Positions 24,038 through 32,174 are shown, counted from the stretch's first letter. The stretch: DNA of 40,392 nt from Granulicatella sp041433555 (GCF_041433555.1 NZ_JAPWBR010000019.1:1-40392); one strand, 5' to 3'. Notes: a model not told the origin generated them from the letters alone. Numbers and translations: made by a program.

Positions 24038-24328
24038 TTATTCAGCAGCGATTACTGGATATACAGATACTTGTTTTTTGTCACGGCCTTTACGTTCGAA
24101 ACGTACAATTCCGTCTACTTTAGCAAATAAAGTATCGTCTCCACCTCTACCTACGTTTTCACCTGGATGGATTTTTGTTCCACGTTGACGGTATAAAATT
24201 GAACCACCTGAAACGAATTGTCCGTCAGCACGTTTAGCACCTAGACGTTTCGCTTGTGAGTCACGTCCGTTTGATGTAGAACCGCCCCCTTTTTTATGGG
24301 CGAATAATTGTAAATTCACTTTTAACAT
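24038..24328 (-). CDS. rpmA: 50S ribosomal protein L27, with cleavable N-terminal extension
   Basis: A 96-residue L27 precursor. The N-terminus MLKVNLQLFAHKKGGGST carries the Firmicute extension that Prp removes, cutting after the LQLFA-type sequence so the mature protein begins HKKGGGS and can reach the peptidyl transferase centre. The rest (NGRDSQAKRLGAKR, GSILYRQRGTKIHPG) is canonical. The ATG at 24328 follows GGAGGTGCACAACT; the longer frame to 24358 runs into prp and lacks support. It is the third gene of rplU-prp-rpmA. Confidence 0.96.
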   Translation of the reverse strand: MLKVNLQLFAHKKGGGSTSNGRDSQAKRLGAKRADGQFVSGGSILYRQRGTKIHPGENVGRGGDDTLFAKVDGIVRFERKGRDKKQVSVYPVIAAE

Positions 24329-24350
24329 AGTTGTGCACCTCCTTGATTGA

Positions 24351-24683
24351 TTATGCAACAGTTACAGCTAGAAAGTCTTGATATTCCGATTGAATATCTT
24401 CTAACCCTAGTAATAGACTATTTAATAAAATTTGAGTTGTATGTTCTTGCTCTTTCGTCAAGTCTTCTACAACTTCCATATATAAGTAACCACCCTCAAC
24501 CTCGTCGACTTCGACAATCGGTTGGTATCCTGCTAACTTCTCAATGCTGTTCACAGTTGTAATGGCTAGAGCCGATACCCCTGCGCAAACAATATCTGAA
24601 CCATGTTCACTAAAGTTTGCATGACCAGTCATTTCAAAGGAAACGATACGTTGGTTCTTTTTGTGTACAGTCACTTGAATCAT
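24351..24683 (-). CDS. prp: Ribosomal-processing cysteine protease Prp
   Basis: A 110-residue protease that trims the L27 N-terminal extension. The family signature is visible: GHANFSEHGSDIVCAGVSAL, with the catalytic His at about residue 21 (TGHA) and Cys at about residue 33 (VCAGVS). It lies between rplU (five bases upstream) and rpmA, the conserved order, and its substrate is encoded by the next gene. The ribosome site is weak, consistent with translational coupling to rplU. Confidence 0.95.
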   Translation of the reverse strand: MIQVTVHKKNQRIVSFEMTGHANFSEHGSDIVCAGVSALAITTVNSIEKLAGYQPIVEVDEVEGGYLYMEVVEDLTKEQEHTTQILLNSLLLGLEDIQSEYQDFLAVTVA

Positions 24684-24688
24684 CGTGA

Positions 24689-24997
24689 TTAAGCGTTGAT
24701 TGCGTCAATAACAACTTTTGTATAAGGTTGACGGTGACCTTGTTTACGGTGTGAGTCTTTACGACGTTTGTATTTGAAAGTTACAACTTTCTTTTGACGG
24801 CCTTGTTTTTCAACAGTTCCTTCAACAGTTGCACCTGCTACGAATGGAGCACCAACTTTAACGTCATCTCCACCTACAAATACTACTTCTTCGAAAGTTA
24901 CTTTGTCGCCAGCTTCTGCGTTTAATTTTTCAACGTAGATTGCTTGACCAACTTCAACTTTAACTTGTTTTCCACCAGTTTTTACGATTGCGTACAT
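24689..24997 (-). CDS. rplU: 50S ribosomal protein L21
   Basis: A 102-residue L21 (MYAIVKTGGKQVKVEVGQ, later GDKVTFEEVVFVGG and FKYKRRKDSHRKQGHRQPYT). It is a large-subunit protein bound to 23S rRNA. Length and ends are standard and GGAGGT precedes the ATG. It is first in rplU-prp-rpmA, behind a near-consensus promoter and a leader of about 110 bases that could hold the L21 autoregulatory structure. Confidence 0.97.
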   Translation of the reverse strand: MYAIVKTGGKQVKVEVGQAIYVEKLNAEAGDKVTFEEVVFVGGDDVKVGAPFVAGATVEGTVEKQGRQKKVVTFKYKRRKDSHRKQGHRQPYTKVVIDAINA

Positions 24998-25140
24998 ATT
25001 GCACCTCCTATATTTTAGACTAAGACTCGCCAGTTTAAAGTGCCGATTCCGGTCTTTTGTACTCTAATCCGAGCGGTTGTAGCTGTGGTGCTTCACAATT
25101 ACAACACGACTATTTTAGCAAAAAAGAACGCCCCCGTCAA
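24998..25140 (-). promoter_or_regulatory. rplU promoter and leader (possible L21 leader)
   Basis: On the minus strand TTGACG (25135-25140) and TAAAAT (25112-25117) are 17 bp apart. The transcript leader (about 25105 to 24998) has GC-rich segments able to fold, such as TGTAATTGTGAAGCACCACAGC-type pairings (GTTGTA with TACAAC). Position fits the L21 leader known in Firmicutes, but I could not confirm its consensus. The -35 box lies inside the terminator stem of the upstream gene. Confidence 0.6.
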
Positions 25141-25164
25141 CTCTAGTGAATAACGGGGGACGTT
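25118..25164 (-). terminator. Intrinsic terminator of the relB-like gene, overlapping the rplU promoter
   Basis: On the minus strand ACGTCCCCCGT and ACGGGGGCGT form a GC-rich stem followed by CTTTTTT. The downstream stem arm contains the first bases of the rplU -35 box. Confidence 0.8.
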
Positions 25165-25200
25165 CACTTATTGGACACTCACAAACAGTGTTTTGAGTGG

Positions 25201-25506
25201 TTATTTTACACCTTGATATAGCTCTTCAAAAACTTCTTCTACCGGTGTTGTTTGGCCTTTTTCTACTTGTTTAACGGCTACCTTCATCATCTTGTCAAAT
25301 TCTTCTGATGTGAGTTCTTCACGTGATTTTGACGCATTTGGAATAGCTACCTCAAAAGGAATTCCGTTATTGAGGATAATTTGTCTATAAAACATCTCTA
25401 TCGCCACTGTTCGCGAAATTCCCAATTCCTCCAAAATTGCTTCAGCTTGCTTTTTGGTATCTTCTTTTATTCTTATATGCACACTTGCAGTTTTTATCTT
25501 CGACAT
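25201..25506 (-). CDS. RelB/DinJ-family antitoxin, no toxin partner seen
   Basis: A 101-residue protein with an N-terminal ribbon-helix-helix pattern (ASVHIRIKEDTKKQAEAILEELGIS; key pieces VHIRIKEDTK and LGIS) followed by TVAIEMFYRQIILNNGIPFEV, typical of RelB/DinJ. Such antitoxins repress their own operon and neutralise a RelE/YafQ-type RNase. Here no toxin gene follows: a terminator lies 40 bp downstream and rplU is next. It stands 43 bp behind the YolD-like gene and could be read from the DNA-damage operon. A GTAC-rich motif (AGGTACGGTACT) in the gap may be its operator. GAGGTGAG precedes the ATG. Confidence 0.85.
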   Translation of the reverse strand: MSKIKTASVHIRIKEDTKKQAEAILEELGISRTVAIEMFYRQIILNNGIPFEVAIPNASKSREELTSEEFDKMMKVAVKQVEKGQTTPVEEVFEELYQGVK

Positions 25507-25549
25507 AGTCTCACCTCAATTACTCTAGTACCGTACCTCGATACAATAT

Positions 25550-25900
25550 TCATTCGCCTTCCACCAACTGAATTTGCAAGATGTCTTCCACTGCAATGCG
25601 GCGGTAGCCCTCTTCTGTCTTTAGCGAGATTTCACTCTCGTATAATTCACTCACTTCGCCAATGAGCGTTTGTCGCATCATCCGATACGGCACCGTAATG
25701 CTGGCTTGCAACTTGCCGACATACAGTTGCGACAGCAGCATCCATTTTTCTTCCATCGAGAGCCGACTCGTCTGGTCCTCGCGCTTACGTTCATCCTTTA
25801 GGGACGTCGTATGTTCAGACAGGAAAAATCCCATCCATTTGGCCATGCCGCGATCCTCGTGCTCTCTTGCCGAGCGATACGGCAAATACGCTCTTTCCAT
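25550..25900 (-). CDS. YolD-like protein of the UmuC operon
   Basis: A 116-residue protein. The segment EDRGMAKWMGFFLSEHTTSL (about 16-34) matches the RG-x-KW-x-x-x-x-L-x-EH signature of the YolD-like family, usually encoded next to UmuC/UvrX-type polymerases. The C-terminal half is a small beta domain ending IAVEDILQIQL, also typical. Its ATG overlaps the umuC-type stop by one base (TAATG), so translation is coupled. The role is not established; the name UmuD-like has been suggested for the family by context. Confidence 0.8.
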   Translation of the reverse strand: MERAYLPYRSAREHEDRGMAKWMGFFLSEHTTSLKDERKREDQTSRLSMEEKWMLLSQLYVGKLQASITVPYRMMRQTLIGEVSELYESEISLKTEEGYRRIAVEDILQIQLVEGE

Positions 25901-27315
25901 TATTTCAAACCGTCTAATCCTCCAGCGGAATGTCCTCCGACTAACTTGCTTCTAGCCACCACGCGCGAACCACCTTCCAGAGCGTTCCCTTTTAAAAGCG
26001 AGGTGAATCCGTATTGGTCGCGGACCGTATCAATCGCCGTCTGGAGCCTTTCTTCTTTCTCAACTGCTTCAATATCTTCGAATAGTGAAATGAGTCCAAA
26101 GCTTTCTTCGACAAATCCGGAATACCGCACCGTCACATTACGCACCGCACCTCCTTTGTATTTCTTACGAAAGAGTTCCAACACCACTTCCGATAACACC
26201 GAAGTGCGATTCGTCGGGTCAATCTTACGCTGCGCCTGTATAGACGACAATCCCTCGTCCTTGGAGTAGCCTACGTGAATCGAAACAACCGTCGCCTTCT
26301 TCTTAATCCGTCTCATGCGAATCGCTACCTGCTCCGCCATCTCGCGAAGCACGATTTCAATATCACGCTGGCGAACATAGTTACGCGGAAGCACCTGTGA
26401 GTTCCCGAGCCCTCTTGACTTGGGGCGATACGGTACATGCACATTGCTCTCATCGATGCCATTCGCGTGAAACCATAAATCGAGTCCCACGACCCCAAGC
26501 GCTTGTTTCAATCGGTCAGGATTGGCATTAGCCAGTTCGCGAATCGAATAAATCCCGAGCGCATTCAACCGCTTCTCCATCCGGGAGCCAATTCCCCAGA
26601 AGTCTGTCATCTCTGGAATTCCCCAGACCTTCTCTTCGACATCTTCATACGACCAGTTCGCTCTCATATGCGGAATCTTCTTCGCTTCATTATCGAGCGC
26701 TAATTTGGCCAGGAGAGGATTCGCGTTCGACATTCCAACTGTCGAGTAAATCCCCGTCTCCTTCCAAATCGCTCGTTGAATATCCGCAGACACCCGGTCG
26801 AGCTTTTCCCGTCTAGACAAGGCATCATCCGGCACAAAATAATTCAGCGACGACGTTAAATCAACAAACCCTTCATCAATCGAATACGGAAAAATATCCT
26901 CTGGCCCACCGAAGTTTTGAAACACGCGTTGAATTTGCATGTTCACCTTAATATACTCGTCCATTCGAGGCGGCACGATATAGGTCACCTTCGCCCAACT
27001 TTCGATAAACCGCACATACTGCGGCGTCACTTCAATTCCTTGACGGCGCGCATTGGCATAACTAAACTTGCGTGTTTTGACATCAAAAGGTAATTCATAC
27101 GCACGACCGACATTGGATTTCCCGAAGACCTTCTTAAACGTTGGAGAGGACGCTAAAATCAATCCCGCCGAATTATTCGCACGACTCATCACGCACAGCG
27201 ACGTCTTCAATGGATGAAGCCCCCTCGCCACACATTCCACACTCGCGTAAAAGGACTTCATGTCCACAAAGGCAATGTCGCTTCTCGGTTCCTTCGAATA
27301 GTCAAAGCAGCCCAT
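25900..27315 (-). CDS. Y-family DNA polymerase, UmuC/UvrX-like
   Basis: A 471-residue translesion polymerase. Catalytic acids are in FVDMKSFYAS (Asp18) and YSIDEGFVD (Asp147, Glu148). A helix-hairpin-helix region (FWGIGSRMEKRLNALGI, key piece GIGSRMEKRL) and a little-finger domain follow (SRGLGNSQVLPRNY). The MGCFDYSKEPRSDIAFVD start is typical of the Firmicute group next to YolD. It follows the LexA-like gene by two bases and is probably damage-induced through it. Confidence 0.94.
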   Translation of the reverse strand: MGCFDYSKEPRSDIAFVDMKSFYASVECVARGLHPLKTSLCVMSRANNSAGLILASSPTFKKVFGKSNVGRAYELPFDVKTRKFSYANARRQGIEVTPQYVRFIESWAKVTYIVPPRMDEYIKVNMQIQRVFQNFGGPEDIFPYSIDEGFVDLTSSLNYFVPDDALSRREKLDRVSADIQRAIWKETGIYSTVGMSNANPLLAKLALDNEAKKIPHMRANWSYEDVEEKVWGIPEMTDFWGIGSRMEKRLNALGIYSIRELANANPDRLKQALGVVGLDLWFHANGIDESNVHVPYRPKSRGLGNSQVLPRNYVRQRDIEIVLREMAEQVAIRMRRIKKKATVVSIHVGYSKDEGLSSIQAQRKIDPTNRTSVLSEVVLELFRKKYKGGAVRNVTVRYSGFVEESFGLISLFEDIEAVEKEERLQTAIDTVRDQYGFTSLLKGNALEGGSRVVARSKLVGGHSAGGLDGLK

Positions 27316-27317
27316 CT

Positions 27318-28004
27318 TTATCCCTCCAACGGCATAAAGTTTCCAACAATCATTCCTACCACTCGTGGTTCTTCCTCGTACGGAGCAAATAAGTCCGCAT
27401 AGTCTGGGTTAAACGATACTAAACGCAACCCGTCCCTTTCACGGTACACGCGCTTAATAAACGTCTGTCCGTTCCATACCACCGCATAGACCGCTCCGTC
27501 ATAATCGAATCCCGTCTCACGAATGAGCGCCACCGATCCATTGTGGTAGCGTGGTTCCATCGAATCCCCTGATACCCATGACGCAAAATCATGCGCCAAC
27601 TCTTCATCGTAGTAAACCGTATCGTAGTCTCGGTCGTTGTAAATCGTCGCCCCAATCCCGGCCGACATCTTCTCGTACACATGATACGCGACTAGTTTCT
27701 TCTTCATCGGCACCACTTTTGGCGTTTGTTCCTCGGTTGCTAACGCCTTGACATAGCGCACCGCCTTCTCTTGGTTGGGTGGCGTGAGCGTATGGTATAA
27801 TCGTACAATTTCTATTTCTGTAAAATATCCCTTTGGTACAGATAGAAGCTTCTCCAGCTGTTCCACCTTATCCGAAGCTGGCACCTTCACTCCACGCTCC
27901 CATGCAGAATAAGCCTGCTTAGAGACACCGAGTGCATTGGCGAGCTCTTGTTGCGTCAAGCCCTGCGCCACTCTTCTCTCTTTTAATTTCTCTGGTTGAT
28001 ACAT
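27318..28004 (-). CDS. LexA/HdiR-like self-cleaving repressor (XRE helix-turn-helix plus S24 peptidase)
   Basis: A 228-residue repressor. Residues 5-60 are an XRE helix-turn-helix (LTQQELANALGVSKQAYSAWERG; key pieces TQQELA and VSKQAYSAWE). Residues 105-225 are an S24 LexA-type peptidase with the Ala115-Gly116 cleavage site in MSAGIG, Ser148 in SGDSMEP and Lys184 in FIKR. RecA-stimulated self-cleavage would derepress the operon. Architecture and the umuC neighbour match HdiR of lactococci. The ATG at 28004 follows AGGAGGT; the longer frame lacks a ribosome site. Confidence 0.92.
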   Translation of the reverse strand: MYQPEKLKERRVAQGLTQQELANALGVSKQAYSAWERGVKVPASDKVEQLEKLLSVPKGYFTEIEIVRLYHTLTPPNQEKAVRYVKALATEEQTPKVVPMKKKLVAYHVYEKMSAGIGATIYNDRDYDTVYYDEELAHDFASWVSGDSMEPRYHNGSVALIRETGFDYDGAVYAVVWNGQTFIKRVYRERDGLRLVSFNPDYADLFAPYEEEPRVVGMIVGNFMPLEG

Positions 28005-28046
28005 CGTACACCTCCTGCAAATGTGTAAACCTATTTGGTTGACTTC

Positions 28047-28120
28047 AGTATAAAACACTCCCGCACCACTTGCAAGTAGAACGAATACTCAAAAATCAAA
28101 ATTAACTTATAAGTTAATTT
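28047..28120 (-). promoter_or_regulatory. Promoter of the LexA-like operon with two ACTTRYAAGT palindromes
   Basis: On the minus strand TTGCAA (28070-28075) and TATACT (28047-28052) are 17 bp apart. The -35 is embedded in the perfect palindrome ACTTGCAAGT (28068-28077). A second, longer perfect palindrome (28099-28120) has core ACTTATAAGT (28105-28114). Two copies of one dyad at a repressor's own promoter suggest autoregulatory operators. Confidence 0.7.
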
Positions 28121-28141
28121 CGGTTGGCGCTTAATCCCTTC

Positions 28142-28305
28142 GAATCCTAGCGGATTTGGCCATAAAAGCTGTAATAGGGCACCGGCTTGAGCCAAAGTCT
28201 CAAGCTCTACCAAGCTTCAAACTGACTCTACGGGAATTCCCTAGAGTCAGTAATTCACATTGGTTGCCATCCCCCATTACTGCCATTATGGCATCCGCTG
28301 GATTC
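28142..28305 (+). repeat. Structured repeat family, copy F (core on plus strand)
   Basis: The outer arms pair GAATCC, GCGGAT, GCCATAA and GTAATAGGG with their complements CCCATTAC, TTATGGC, ATCCGC and GGATTC. P2 is GCTTGAG/CTCAAGC with loop CCAAAGT. P3 has ACCAA (28209-28213), GCTTCAAA, stem CTGACTCT/AGAGTCAG, TAATTCACA and TTGGT (ending 28264). It sits 22 bp upstream of the LexA-like operon's distal palindrome and is antisense to both neighbours. Confidence 0.86.
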
Positions 28306-28650
28306 TACGGCCTCAATCTTTCCACTTCATTTTTCGAAGTGTAACATATATGCTACATTTTACTTTTTTTCATGCAAAAATGGCGCGAGAAAATTTTATA
28401 CAGACAGCTCATTTCAACACACTTTAAATCAAACAAATTTTGTATAAGCGTGCTCTTCACTTTATAGAAGATCCCTTTAGAAATGGAACTCTAGCCAATC
28501 AATCACTTGATTGCTGACTGCCGTTCGATAAACCAGCTGAATAACTTTTATATCATTCAATCACTAGAAATTCGGGCGATTATATTCTAAAAATTCAGTT
28601 TTCGGAATAGATCCAACAACTCCCGTCGAATTTATTTTTCAATTTTTTGG
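28306..28650. other. Gene-free stretch, nothing assigned
   Basis: AT-rich sequence between copy F and the cdd terminator. It contains only a small hairpin (CACTTC/GAAGTG near 28324-28340) and no supported frame. Confidence 0.5.
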
Positions 28651-28652
28651 AC

Positions 28653-28691
28653 AAAAAAAAGAAACGAAGCAACGGCTGGCTGCTTCATTTC
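28653..28691 (-). terminator. Intrinsic terminator of cdd
   Basis: GAAACGAAGCA and TGCTTCATTTC form the stem; on the minus strand eight T follow. It lies 14 bases after the cdd stop. Confidence 0.88.
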
Positions 28692-28704
28692 TTCTAATGT
28701 TTCA

Positions 28705-29112
28705 TTACATTTCTAAGCTAACAAATGAATAAGGAACTAATTCCTCTAGACGTAATTCTAGAATTTCGCCTTTTCCATTCAATAAGAATACAGGAGTATC
28801 TGGTCCACAGAACTCAACCATCACTTGACGGCAAACGTTACAAGGTGGTAAGAATCCTTCTGTTTCCCCCGCAACGGCAATCGCTAAAATATCACCTTTA
28901 CGATAGCCTTGTGAAGCTCCGTAGAAAATCGCGCTACGTTCTGCACAGTTTGTCACACCAAACGATACATTCTCAATATTCGCTCCCGTAATTACACGGC
29001 CATCTTTATATAACACCGCAGCGCCTACAGGGAATTTTGAATACGGACAGTAAGCATTCTTTAAAACTTCTTTCGCTTGCTCCATCAGAGCCACTTTATC
29101 AATTGTTGTCAT
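28705..29112 (-). CDS. cdd: Cytidine deaminase
   Basis: A 135-residue zinc cytidine deaminase that converts cytidine and deoxycytidine to the uridine forms in pyrimidine salvage. Landmarks are AYCPYSKFPVGAAV (substrate site), NCAERSAIF (zinc Cys and catalytic Glu) and PPCNVCRQV (two zinc Cys). The ATG at 29112 follows AAAGGAGT with good spacing; the longer frame upstream crosses the promoter. It appears monocistronic with its own promoter and terminator. Confidence 0.95.
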   Translation of the reverse strand: MTTIDKVALMEQAKEVLKNAYCPYSKFPVGAAVLYKDGRVITGANIENVSFGVTNCAERSAIFYGASQGYRKGDILAIAVAGETEGFLPPCNVCRQVMVEFCGPDTPVFLLNGKGEILELRLEELVPYSFVSLEM

Positions 29113-29143
29113 GGGTTGTACTCCTTTTTTGTGTTGTATTCCT

Positions 29144-29171
29144 ATTATACAGATTTTATAAAGAGTTTCAA
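29144..29171 (-). promoter_or_regulatory. Promoter of cdd
   Basis: On the minus strand TTGAAA (29166-29171) and TATAAT (29144-29149) are 16 bp apart, 32 bp before the cdd ATG. Confidence 0.7.
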
Positions 29172-29272
29172 CATTTCTCCCCGCCAACTTTTTTCTAAAA
29201 TTCCGACTCCAGTCCTATGCCAGAGTCCTTCAACTGTGGTACACTATGGACATTGATGAAAGGAGCTTGGTG

Positions 29273-31798
29273 ATGCTACAACTACAACACATTTCAAAAG
29301 TTTATCATACAGCTAATCAAGAGTTTCACGCGTTGAAAGATATCTCGATTCGTTTCCGTGAAAATGAGTTTGTCTCGATTCTCGGGCAATCGGGTTCAGG
29401 GAAAACCACCCTATTAAATATCATCGGTGGACTCGACCAATACACATCGGGTGATTTACTCATCCAAGGAAAATCAACAAAGCAATTTAAAGACCGCGAT
29501 TGGGATAGCTACAGAAACCACACGATTGGATTCGTCTTCCAGTCGTATAATCTTATCGGTCACCAAACGGCACTCTCAAACGTCGAGATTGCAATGACAC
29601 TCTCTGGTGTTTCCAAAGCAGAACGCAAGAAACGTGCCATCGAAGCGCTCGAACGCGTTGGATTGAAAGACCATTTATATAAGAAACCGAACCAAATGTC
29701 TGGGGGACAAATGCAACGGATTGCGATTGCGCGTGCCCTTGTCAATAATCCAAAAGTCGTTTTAGCCGACGAACCGACAGGAGCGCTCGATTCTGAGACT
29801 TCTGTTCAAATCATGGAGCTATTAAAAGACATCGCCAAGGAACGTCTCGTTATCATGGTGACGCATAACCCGAAACTGGCACAGACGTACTCCACTCGAA
29901 TCGTACAAGTATTAGACGGAAACATCTTAAGCGACTCGAATCCATACGAACCAACCGAAGAATCTAAACAAGGGGACATTCAGTTCACGAAGACGAAGAT
30001 GAGCTTTATGACGGCTCTAGCCCTTTCGTTTAATAACTTATTGACAAAGAAAGGCCGTACCTTCCTGACTGCGTTTGCCGGTTCTATCGGAATTATCGGG
30101 ATTGCCCTTATCCTGGCCCTCTCGAACGGTGTGAGCGACTACGTGAAGAAGGTGCAAGAAGACACCCTCGTCTCTCTTCCACTGACGATTAGCGAGCAGA
30201 ACCAAAGCAATCTGCTAGCGACCTCTCCGGATTTAAGCGATAAGCCTTATAAAGACAATAACGAGCTCGGTGTCAATACGGTGTTGACGAATTTATTGAA
30301 AAAACAAATCGGGAAAAACGACATCGCGTCCTTCAAGGCATACTTGGACGAACACGCATCCGAAGTCGAAAAACTCACAAAAGACATTCGTTACCAATAC
30401 AACCTGCAACCCTATATTTACGCTAGTGATACATCAGGCGGTCCAAAGAGCATTCTTCCGTCGAACATAGCAAGCGAAGTCGACACGACGAACCAAACGA
30501 TTAAAGGCTACTTGCAAAATATCGACTATTGGAGCCAACTTTCAAGCGACGAGGAGATGCTGAATGCGCAATATGACGTGCTAGAAGGTCGCCTTCCAAA
30601 GGATAAATCTGAAATCGTCCTTATCGTCGACGAAGATAACCAAATCAGTGACCTGCTCCTTTATAGCTTACGCATCAAAGATCCTAGCGAATTAAACGAT
30701 GCAAAGAAACTCGACGAACTCAAATCACAAACGTATCAATATAGTGATTTCATCGGGAAAACATTCAAAGCCGTTGTGAACACGAACCGCTTCGTGAAAG
30801 AAAACAACCAATGGATGAATAAAATTGATGACGAAGCGTATATGAAGACGCAAATCGAGAATGGCCTCGAGCTTAGAATCGTCGGCGTTCTTCGTCAAAA
30901 AGAAGGCACAAGTTCTGGTGTGAACTCTCCTTCTGGTGGTGTGGCTTACACAAGCGCCCTGATCGATTACACTTCTGAACAAATTCAAAACAGTGACATC
31001 GTGAAAGAGCAAGAAGCCAACCCAACCATTAATGTATTTACTGGAAAAGAATTTGCCAAAGATCCAAAACCATTCAATTCGGCTGATTTAACCGAAGAAG
31101 AAAAAATCCAGTTGGTCAAATTGACGCCTGAACAACAAGCGCAATACATCCAACAATACAACGAAAACTCGGCAGCCACTTACGAGGAAAACCTCGCGAA
31201 ATTGGGTGTCATCGACAAATCCAAACCAGCTGCCATCGAGTTCTACACCTCTTCATTCCAACAAAAACAAGAGTTGAAGGACTTCATCAACGCCTATAAC
31301 ACGGCGAAAAAAGACGCCGGCGAAGACGACAAAGTGCTCGCCTACTCCGACGATATTCAAACCATCATGTCTTCGATTACGACAATGGTGGGCGTGATTA
31401 CAACCGTACTCGTTGGTTTCGTAGCTATCTCGCTCATCGTATCATCGATTATGATTGCGATTATCACGTACATCTCGGTTCTCGAACGTACAAAAGAAAT
31501 CGGAATCCTACGTGCAATGGGGGCTTCGAAGAAAGACATCCGTCGCATCTTCACGGCCGAAACAGCCATCGAAGGATTTATCTCCGGAGTGCTCGGCATC
31601 GCCATTACGCTCCTTGCGACAATTCCAATCAATGCCGTCGTTGCGAAAATGACTAACGTGGAAAATGTAGCACAATTACCATGGGAAGCCGCGCTTATCC
31701 TAATTGGTATCTCGATTGTATTAACCATGTTAGCCGGTCTCATCCCTTCACGCATCGCCGCGAAGAAAGACCCAGTCGAATCGCTCCGCAGCGAATAA
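29273..31798 (+). CDS. ABC transporter, ATPase fused to FtsX/MacB-type permease
   Basis: An 841-residue fusion. Residues 1-225 are a MacB/LolD-type ATPase: Walker A GQSGSGKTT, signature MSGGQMQRIAIARAL, Walker B VVLADEPTGALD, and H-loop VTHN. A first membrane helix lies near 265-285 (FLTAFAGSIGIIGIALILAL, key piece SIGIIGIALI), followed by an extracytoplasmic domain of about 410 residues rich in Gln/Asn, Lys and Asp. A three-helix FtsX-like permease closes it (LERTKEIGILRAMGASKKDI). Such fusions export peptides or act in antimicrobial-peptide defence; the substrate is unknown. I chose the ATG at 29273 behind AAAGGAGC. No two-component genes are adjacent. Confidence 0.9.
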   Translation: MLQLQHISKVYHTANQEFHALKDISIRFRENEFVSILGQSGSGKTTLLNIIGGLDQYTSGDLLIQGKSTKQFKDRDWDSYRNHTIGFVFQSYNLIGHQTALSNVEIAMTLSGVSKAERKKRAIEALERVGLKDHLYKKPNQMSGGQMQRIAIARALVNNPKVVLADEPTGALDSETSVQIMELLKDIAKERLVIMVTHNPKLAQTYSTRIVQVLDGNILSDSNPYEPTEESKQGDIQFTKTKMSFMTALALSFNNLLTKKGRTFLTAFAGSIGIIGIALILALSNGVSDYVKKVQEDTLVSLPLTISEQNQSNLLATSPDLSDKPYKDNNELGVNTVLTNLLKKQIGKNDIASFKAYLDEHASEVEKLTKDIRYQYNLQPYIYASDTSGGPKSILPSNIASEVDTTNQTIKGYLQNIDYWSQLSSDEEMLNAQYDVLEGRLPKDKSEIVLIVDEDNQISDLLLYSLRIKDPSELNDAKKLDELKSQTYQYSDFIGKTFKAVVNTNRFVKENNQWMNKIDDEAYMKTQIENGLELRIVGVLRQKEGTSSGVNSPSGGVAYTSALIDYTSEQIQNSDIVKEQEANPTINVFTGKEFAKDPKPFNSADLTEEEKIQLVKLTPEQQAQYIQQYNENSAATYEENLAKLGVIDKSKPAAIEFYTSSFQQKQELKDFINAYNTAKKDAGEDDKVLAYSDDIQTIMSSITTMVGVITTVLVGFVAISLIVSSIMIAIITYISVLERTKEIGILRAMGASKKDIRRIFTAETAIEGFISGVLGIAITLLATIPINAVVAKMTNVENVAQLPWEAALILIGISIVLTMLAGLIPSRIAAKKDPVESLRSE

Positions 31799-31812
31799 CC
31801 ATTCAAATTTGA

Positions 31813-31850
31813 AAAGGTGGATAAAGGCCCAGGCCTTTACCCACCTTTTT
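31813..31850 (+). terminator. Intrinsic terminator of the ABC transporter gene
   Basis: AAGGTGGATAAAGGCC pairs with GGCCTTTACCCACCTT (one bulge), followed by a T-run, 14 bases after the stop. Confidence 0.9.
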
Positions 31851-31985
31851 TATTGCCTCAATTAACATATTTGTTAATTTCGCTCTCCGTCCTTGCACCC
31901 TTCTAGCCTAAAAAGCAAAAGACAACTCGACTTTTCAAAACTAATTGAGTTAGCCCTAGGAAGCACGGATTCTATTACCTAATCT

Positions 31986-32174
31986 AAAAAACAAAAATCC
32001 TCTGGACTCTATAGCGGGAACAGTAAAGAAGCGCAAGCAATGTGAATTACCGAGGGTTCGTGATTTATCACTTACCCTCGGTTTGAAGCTTGCTAGGAAT
32101 TGAGACTTCGGCTCAATCCGGTGCCTTTACTGTCACCACTATGAAGATGTCCAGAGGACTTATTTTGTTTTTTT
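31986..32174 (-). repeat. Structured repeat family, copy G (core on minus strand), downstream of pepC
   Basis: It starts seven bases after the pepC stop, in sense. The outer arms end in TCCTCTGGAC/GTCCAGAGGA, and even the flanking AAAAAACAAAA and TTTTGTTTTTT can pair, giving a terminator-like frame for both strands. P2 is ATTGAG/CTCAAT with loop CCGAAGT. P3 has AGCAA/TTGCT, loop strands GCTTCAAA and TAATTCACA, and stem CCGAGGG/CCCTCGG. It lies between convergent genes. The AT-rich stretch 31851-31985 before it holds no gene. Confidence 0.87.
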
